A DNA stretch of 64,000 nt from Diploscapter coronatus (lineage: Eukaryota; Nematoda; Chromadorea; Rhabditida; Rhabditidae): assembly GCA_964036155.1 (NCBI GenBank), contig OZ038422.1, positions 36,727,201 to 36,791,200 on the forward strand. Direction: 5' to 3'. This document shows positions 59,196 through 64,000 of the stretch, piece by piece; positions within the stretch are counted from its first letter, which is position 1, and each line of letters begins with the position of its first letter. Made by a program: the position numbers and the translations under genes. The notes beneath the pieces were generated by a model. The model did not search any database and was not told the DNA's origin. It saw nothing but the letters and a program-made list of their open reading frames with translations.

Positions 59196-62100
59196 CTACT
59201 GCCGATTCAAGTTCTTTTCGGATGCGATTCTGCCGTAGGAAGGCATGGTTGGTTGGATTCGGAACAGATCTTTGAATGACTGCAAACTCACTCAGTTAAT
59301 CCATTTTTTCATTTCTTCGATTTTATTACCTTTCCTTTCCTCTTCCATTTGAAGTAGTTGTAGACAAAGTAGATTGGAATTGCAATCAGAGGCGATAGTG
59401 ACAGAAACCACCCGACTATCTAAATAATTTGTATGAAATTGCGCATCAGGATAAAATCTTGAAAATGAATTGGGAAATGCATCATATTTCCATGCCAATA
59501 CTTCTTCAAAATCCTAACATTTCTAAAATGGTTTATTGAATTCTTCAGCCATTATGCATAAACTCCATCTTCCATGTTCTATTTCCATTCTTTGAAAAAG
59601 TTTCAAATGAAATAGTTTCTTACTTCTGCCCACAGTGGAAATGTGTAGACTTCTCCCTTGATTCTCAGAGTCATTCTGTCGCGAACTAGAGTGAAGATCA
59701 TTATTGCCTGAAATAAGGCATATGTTATGGGATTTCTGCGTAAAAATTTTCTTACAAGTGCAATAGGTGGGGTAATCCATAGCCAGTTGAAGGGATAGTA
59801 TGGCGAGTGCTCGCCAATCCATTTCATCATTCCTTTTTTGGCTGGTCCGCGCATTTCTTCCACATCTTTCATCACGTTTCTGCGACCTACGATATTTTAA
59901 AATAAATTTTTGTTTTATTGGATATTCAAACCGTAAAAATACGACAAAATAATGCACTCGAGTGCTATCGTCAGGAAAATGGCTGTCGATCCAGTAAACT
60001 CGTCATAGACGTTGAACCAGTAGAATCCACACTAAAACTAAAGTTTCATCAAAAGTAAGAAGAAAAATTACAAATATAAAACATCTATCTTTTCCATTAT
60101 TTACTTGAACACACTTCAATGACTGATATTTAACAAAGAGTTTCATCGTCTTCTAGCATTCTCGAAATTTTGCAAAATTTGCCATGATTGATTGGTCTCA
60201 TATCTGGTCGTTGTTTCATTGAGCTGTTTATGGCAAAAAATCAAAACCTACCCCGCAGCACATGATAAATCCTATGAGGAACATAGCGAAACAGGTCGCT
60301 GCAGAGACAATGGTTTTGTGGTTGCGAGTCGAGGGCCATTGGTCGTACAAAGCTAAATGAAATGGGACATTTTTAGGCATAGAACTATGGCGGCGGCCTT
60401 TCGCAATTCATACTCAATTTCTGCGCAATTATAAGACTCTTGTGCAGGAAGTGGGTGTAGATTACAAATGAGTGAGTGGGGGAAATACAAGAAGATAATT
60501 ATGACTTATGAAATTTTGTCCTGAATACGGGCATTGATTTACCCAGTTCACATCAATTTCTTTTTTTTATTATCAGACCACCTTACAATGAACTTCATGC
60601 AAAAATCTAGCTTACTTGTGCAAAATACCTCCACCATTCCCGCTTGTGAAGATGTGCCCAGTATGAAGAGAAGGGCGAAGAATAGGAAAGACCAAAGCCA
60701 TGGAAGAGGCATAATCGACATTGCTTTAGGATAAGTCACGAATGCTAATGCTGTTCCTGCAATGGAATTTGATTTGATGATATTTTAAGAATACATTTCT
60801 CACCGCTTTGAACTACCTTGTCGACAGGAAGATGGACTTCATGAGACAAATAGCCCAGAGTTCCGAACACAGTTATTCCACCGAAGATGCTCATTATCGT
60901 GTCTGTCGATACAAGAATAACGGCGTCCTGAATCATGACATTAGTTCTAAAGGAATTTACAACAAAAAAACAGAACTTTCATATCTTATTACTTTTTTGC
61001 CAAATAAAATGACTCATCTTGAAAAGTTTCACTGGAACTAATTTATTTGGAGAAAACTTACTCGGAAACAATTGTTGTGGAATTTGGAATAGGATGCTAG
61101 GGTAATCAGTCCTCCATAGCCGATAAATAGTGAGAAGCAGAGCTGCTTCAGAGCTGTTACCCATGTCTGAAATTTATCATGCTAGAGACTTGTTCATTGA
61201 GCTATCCAAATAGCAAACACATTTTCGATTAGTTACGGTTACAGTTTTGTTTAGCATGAAAAACAATCTTCCCTAATATCACATGAGCGGAACGGAAACA
61301 ATAAAATTGACGAGAAAAGGATCCAGATGATGAATACTTTCTTCTTTTATAATCGAATATTCAATGCAGACGCGCATACCCTGATCCTGAAAACGTAGTC
61401 GAAATTGAGTCGTCCTATGAAGTACGATATTCCCGTGCCTGACCCTGGCAGTGTGATGGCTCGAATGAACAAGGCTATGAGAATTATGTGAGGCAGAGTG
61501 GCTGTAACCTAGAAATAAAGCAATTTTAATTCAGAAATGCTCAACATTCATACCAAAGAAACTTTGCCGAAAGAGTCTATTCCCTTGTACAAAATAAGTG
61601 CAACACAAATCCACATGATCGTAAACGACAGGGCGACTTTCCAGTTGATCCAACCGATTTCATCGATTCCATTCGTGGGCTCAATCACGAAGTACCTTTA
61701 AATTCTCAACTTTTATCATATTCTGGAATTGTGATTTTTCCTCTGCCAGAGCATAAAGCCAAAGTTCACAGATGCGAAAATTGATCGAAAGAGGCGATTA
61801 TAAGGCTGCGGAGGTGCATATTTTGCATATAACGAAAAGGCAAGTCGAAAAATCAACGCAAACCGGTAGACTCACGTGAAGAATTCCTCAGAGGCACTCA
61901 GCATTTTGGGGGAAGCTGTGGCGATGCAAGTTCCATTGAAGAATATCGGCAATTTTGGATTGGTCTTGGCACAAGCTGCATTTCGATTGTCTTCAGAACA
62001 GTCTGAAAAATCGATTCGATAGAAAAACGTCATGTCTGACTTTATTTACATATTGTGTTCCACCAATTGTCGCACGTAACCCAATGCGAACTCTGGCCGA

Positions 62101-62802
62101 ATAAAACCGACACCTAAATTGCAGATGAAATATTTCCCTTCTAGATCAAAGTGTCGAAACCATGTATATCGCAGCCCAAGATACGACAAGAATATAATAG
62201 ATTGTGATAGATACAGTGAGCAGCGCCATAGCCCAGCCAAGTCCTGCAGAATGTTTTCTCCGATTCAGATCAGAAAAATGTTCATGCCTTACCTTGCATA
62301 GCAGGAAAATACATCTTGAAAATTACGGATAATCCACTTCGTGAGTATTGACCCATCACTAACTCTGCGTAAATAATAGGCAATGCGAAAAGCATCGTTA
62401 GAATTGCATAGACCAATAGAAATGCGCCTGAAATTGCAAAAAAAAAAGATGTTTATTCTCCGAAAACCGTCTACTTCCTCCATTTTCATAGGCTATTGCT
62501 GGAAACCTCCAAATGTTTCCGTATCCCATGACAGTGCCGAGGATTGACAAAATATATTCGATTGTGCTGTTCCATTCTGCCCGATCCGTCGTATCGCCCG
62601 ATCCATTCGCTTTTCCCTTTGCATCTACTTCTGAAATTTTGTTCTGGAAATAATTCACAAGACATAAAAGCCGAGTTGTAGATAGAAAACTCGAGGCTGA
62701 AATAGCTAACAAAATGTTGTTTTGGAGAGCTCTTTATAATTTGATTAAGAATATTTTTAAAATACTTACTTTCTTCATGGACATCGAGTTGTGTGATGCC
62801 AT
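59196..62802 (-). CDS. SLC6-family sodium-coupled transporter (nematode SNF type)
   Basis: Seventeen exons join in frame: 62802-62770, 62643-62475, 62427-62293, 62243-62161, 62113-62050, 62002-61876, 61695-61554, 61508-61380, 61166-61062, 60927-60804, 60756-60616, 60352-60252, 60031-59932, 59886-59756, 59707-59624, 59419-59330 and 59279-59196, giving 613 residues. Twelve membrane helices can be followed. TM1 carries [17 protein letters not shown]3 [17 protein letters not shown], the second outer loop a Cys pair ([12 protein letters not shown]) and an NGT glycosylation site, TM6-7 [15 protein letters not shown], and TM8 [12 protein letters not shown]. In the TM1 position where monoamine transporters have Asp there is Gly, so an amino acid or orphan substrate is more likely than a biogenic amine. 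A TTAG acceptor lies 8 nt before the ATG. One junction (62161, ATG|GTTTCG) uses a poor donor but keeps family alignment. Confidence 0.93.
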
Positions 62803-64000
62803 TTGTGTTGCTAAATGATTGGATGATTTATGTAGTAGAAAAAACAAATTTTTAGTTTTCTGAAGCAGTGGAATTGATTCAAGAAGGAACTGGTATCATT
62901 TTGCCCTAGAGAATATCTCATATGAGTACTGGGTTTTTCGAGTATATTCGATATTGAAAATAGCCTACCTTAACTTTGTATCACCGACTTTCATCTAACC
63001 TTTCCTTCAGCCAATCAACCGACTGCCAATTCGAAGACTCTATTTTCAATTCGTGTATGTTGTCTTATCAGCCAGAATTTTGTACCCTCTCGAATTTAAT
63101 TTCGTCTTCAGCCTGCAAACCGCATTCAGCAATCAGTCACACATCGACAATGGTAATTACATAAACGATCGGTGTATTTACGCGACGACAAACATTCAAA
63201 TTCACACATAACTGCACCCAAATGTCTCTAGTTAGATCTCAGGAAGTAGGAATAAATGAGTTAAAATTCAGAAAAATGGAATTGGATGATTAGAATTTTC
63301 GAATTTGTGATGATGATCATTGATATTTTCACATCGGAGGAAAATATTCATCCTATAAAAGAGATCTTTTGCATGGCAAACATTCTAACTATATCTATAA
63401 ATATTATAACTCATGGTGATAGGATGAAGTCTCCAAATGGGTTAAGAAGTAGGACTTATATGATAGTCGAAAATTTTGAGGCAATAATCAGTTATTCACA
63501 ATGAGAAACTCAGACGTACTTACGCAAGTACAGATTTGCAAAGACTTCCTCGGTATTACACGAGAGAAAAAAATAAACGGTTCCAGTTCACATGAAAAAA
63601 TGACAGATAAAGTGAATTATAGGAAATAGAATGTCTACGTAGAAAATAGAAAATAACGATTCTGAAAACGTGATAATAGGTTGTGATTTCTTGATAATCG
63701 ATAGTGAAAATGCTTTGATTGTGATTATGGCTGGTAAACGATGATTGAATAGTGTTATGCAATGGAAAGAAAAAAAAAAGAATACCGATTGTCGAATCGC
63801 CGAATTGAATGGAATGATTAACTAGTTCAGGCAGTCTCTACAATTTTAAACATCAAAATATCAGATCGAAATTCCCAATGTTCTCTCTCCCTTACTCAAA
63901 CTAACCGGCTCTGAAATCGCATGCAAAATGGGTAGGGAAAAATCGAAGAAAAATGATTCGAGAGCAGCGCAATAACAAATAACCGAATCAACAAGTGACT
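62803..64000. promoter_or_regulatory. Upstream region of the SLC6 gene
   Basis: The region 5' of the transporter start codon holds no supported exon. It presumably includes the promoter. It is AT-rich, and I recognised no specific site beyond the TTAG trans-splice-like acceptor next to the ATG. Confidence 0.3.

Noticed and set aside
59419..59530. An extra SLC6 exon [17 protein letters not shown]
   Set aside because: It is open and near a TTAG, but joining 59624 directly to 59419 gives [16 protein letters not shown], which fits the family's TM11-TM12 spacing; the extra stretch does not.

Overview
The window looks like nuclear DNA of a nematode. It is AT-rich. Nearly every gene is cut into many short exons with GT...TTTCAG-type introns, and several start codons sit 0-24 nt after a TTTCAG/TTAG acceptor, as expected for spliced-leader trans-splicing. 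The recognisable proteins have clear nematode relatives (hnRNP F/H, 14-3-3, an extracellular LRR receptor, a vWA/EGF surface protein, SDS22, a TIS11-type CCCH protein, an SLC6 transporter). The species cannot be named from the sequence. No tRNA, rRNA or CRISPR was seen.

Layout. 1-8.1 kb: no gene I can support; pyrimidine/purine-rich low-complexity DNA, a short tandem repeat and a fold-back. 8.2-12.7 kb (-): three-RRM hnRNP F/H protein. 13.5-16.0 kb (-): unrecognised tail-anchored protein, divergent from 14-3-3 at 16.7-18.2 kb (+), which is followed by a small ORF possibly in an operon. 20.7-26.9 kb (+): LRR transmembrane protein. 28.2-33.3 kb (-): secreted/anchored vWA-EGF protein. 34.6-42.6 kb (+): acidic prothymosin-like protein, an unrecognised 423-residue protein, and SDS22. 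43.0-50.9 kb (-): a micro-exon gene built on a tandem intron-exon array. 52.3-54.2 kb (-): doubtful exons. 54.7-58.6 kb (+): CCCH zinc-finger protein, convergent with an SLC6 transporter at 59.2-62.8 kb (-).

The standout is 43.0-50.9 kb. A signal-peptide exon and a Gly/Ser exon are followed by seven symmetric micro-exons of 18 or 21 nt. Each lies in a tandem copy of a roughly 380-460 bp unit. The introns are nearly identical between units, while the micro-exons differ strongly. All splice in one open frame into a Thr-rich stretch and a Cys-containing C-terminal region (876 nt, 291 residues). A 2.3 kb insertion carrying inverted arms and its own possible 70-residue secreted ORF interrupts the array, and a Tc1-type transposase fragment lies in the adjoining intron. 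The architecture resembles the micro-exon genes known from schistosomes, arrived at here by tandem duplication of an intron-exon unit.

Exon joins were made by eye from splice consensus and reading-frame continuity. For the hnRNP, 14-3-3, LRR, SDS22, CCCH, SLC6, tail-anchored, acidic, 423-residue and micro-exon models the total coding length is divisible by three with no internal stop. The vWA gene has one unresolved junction.
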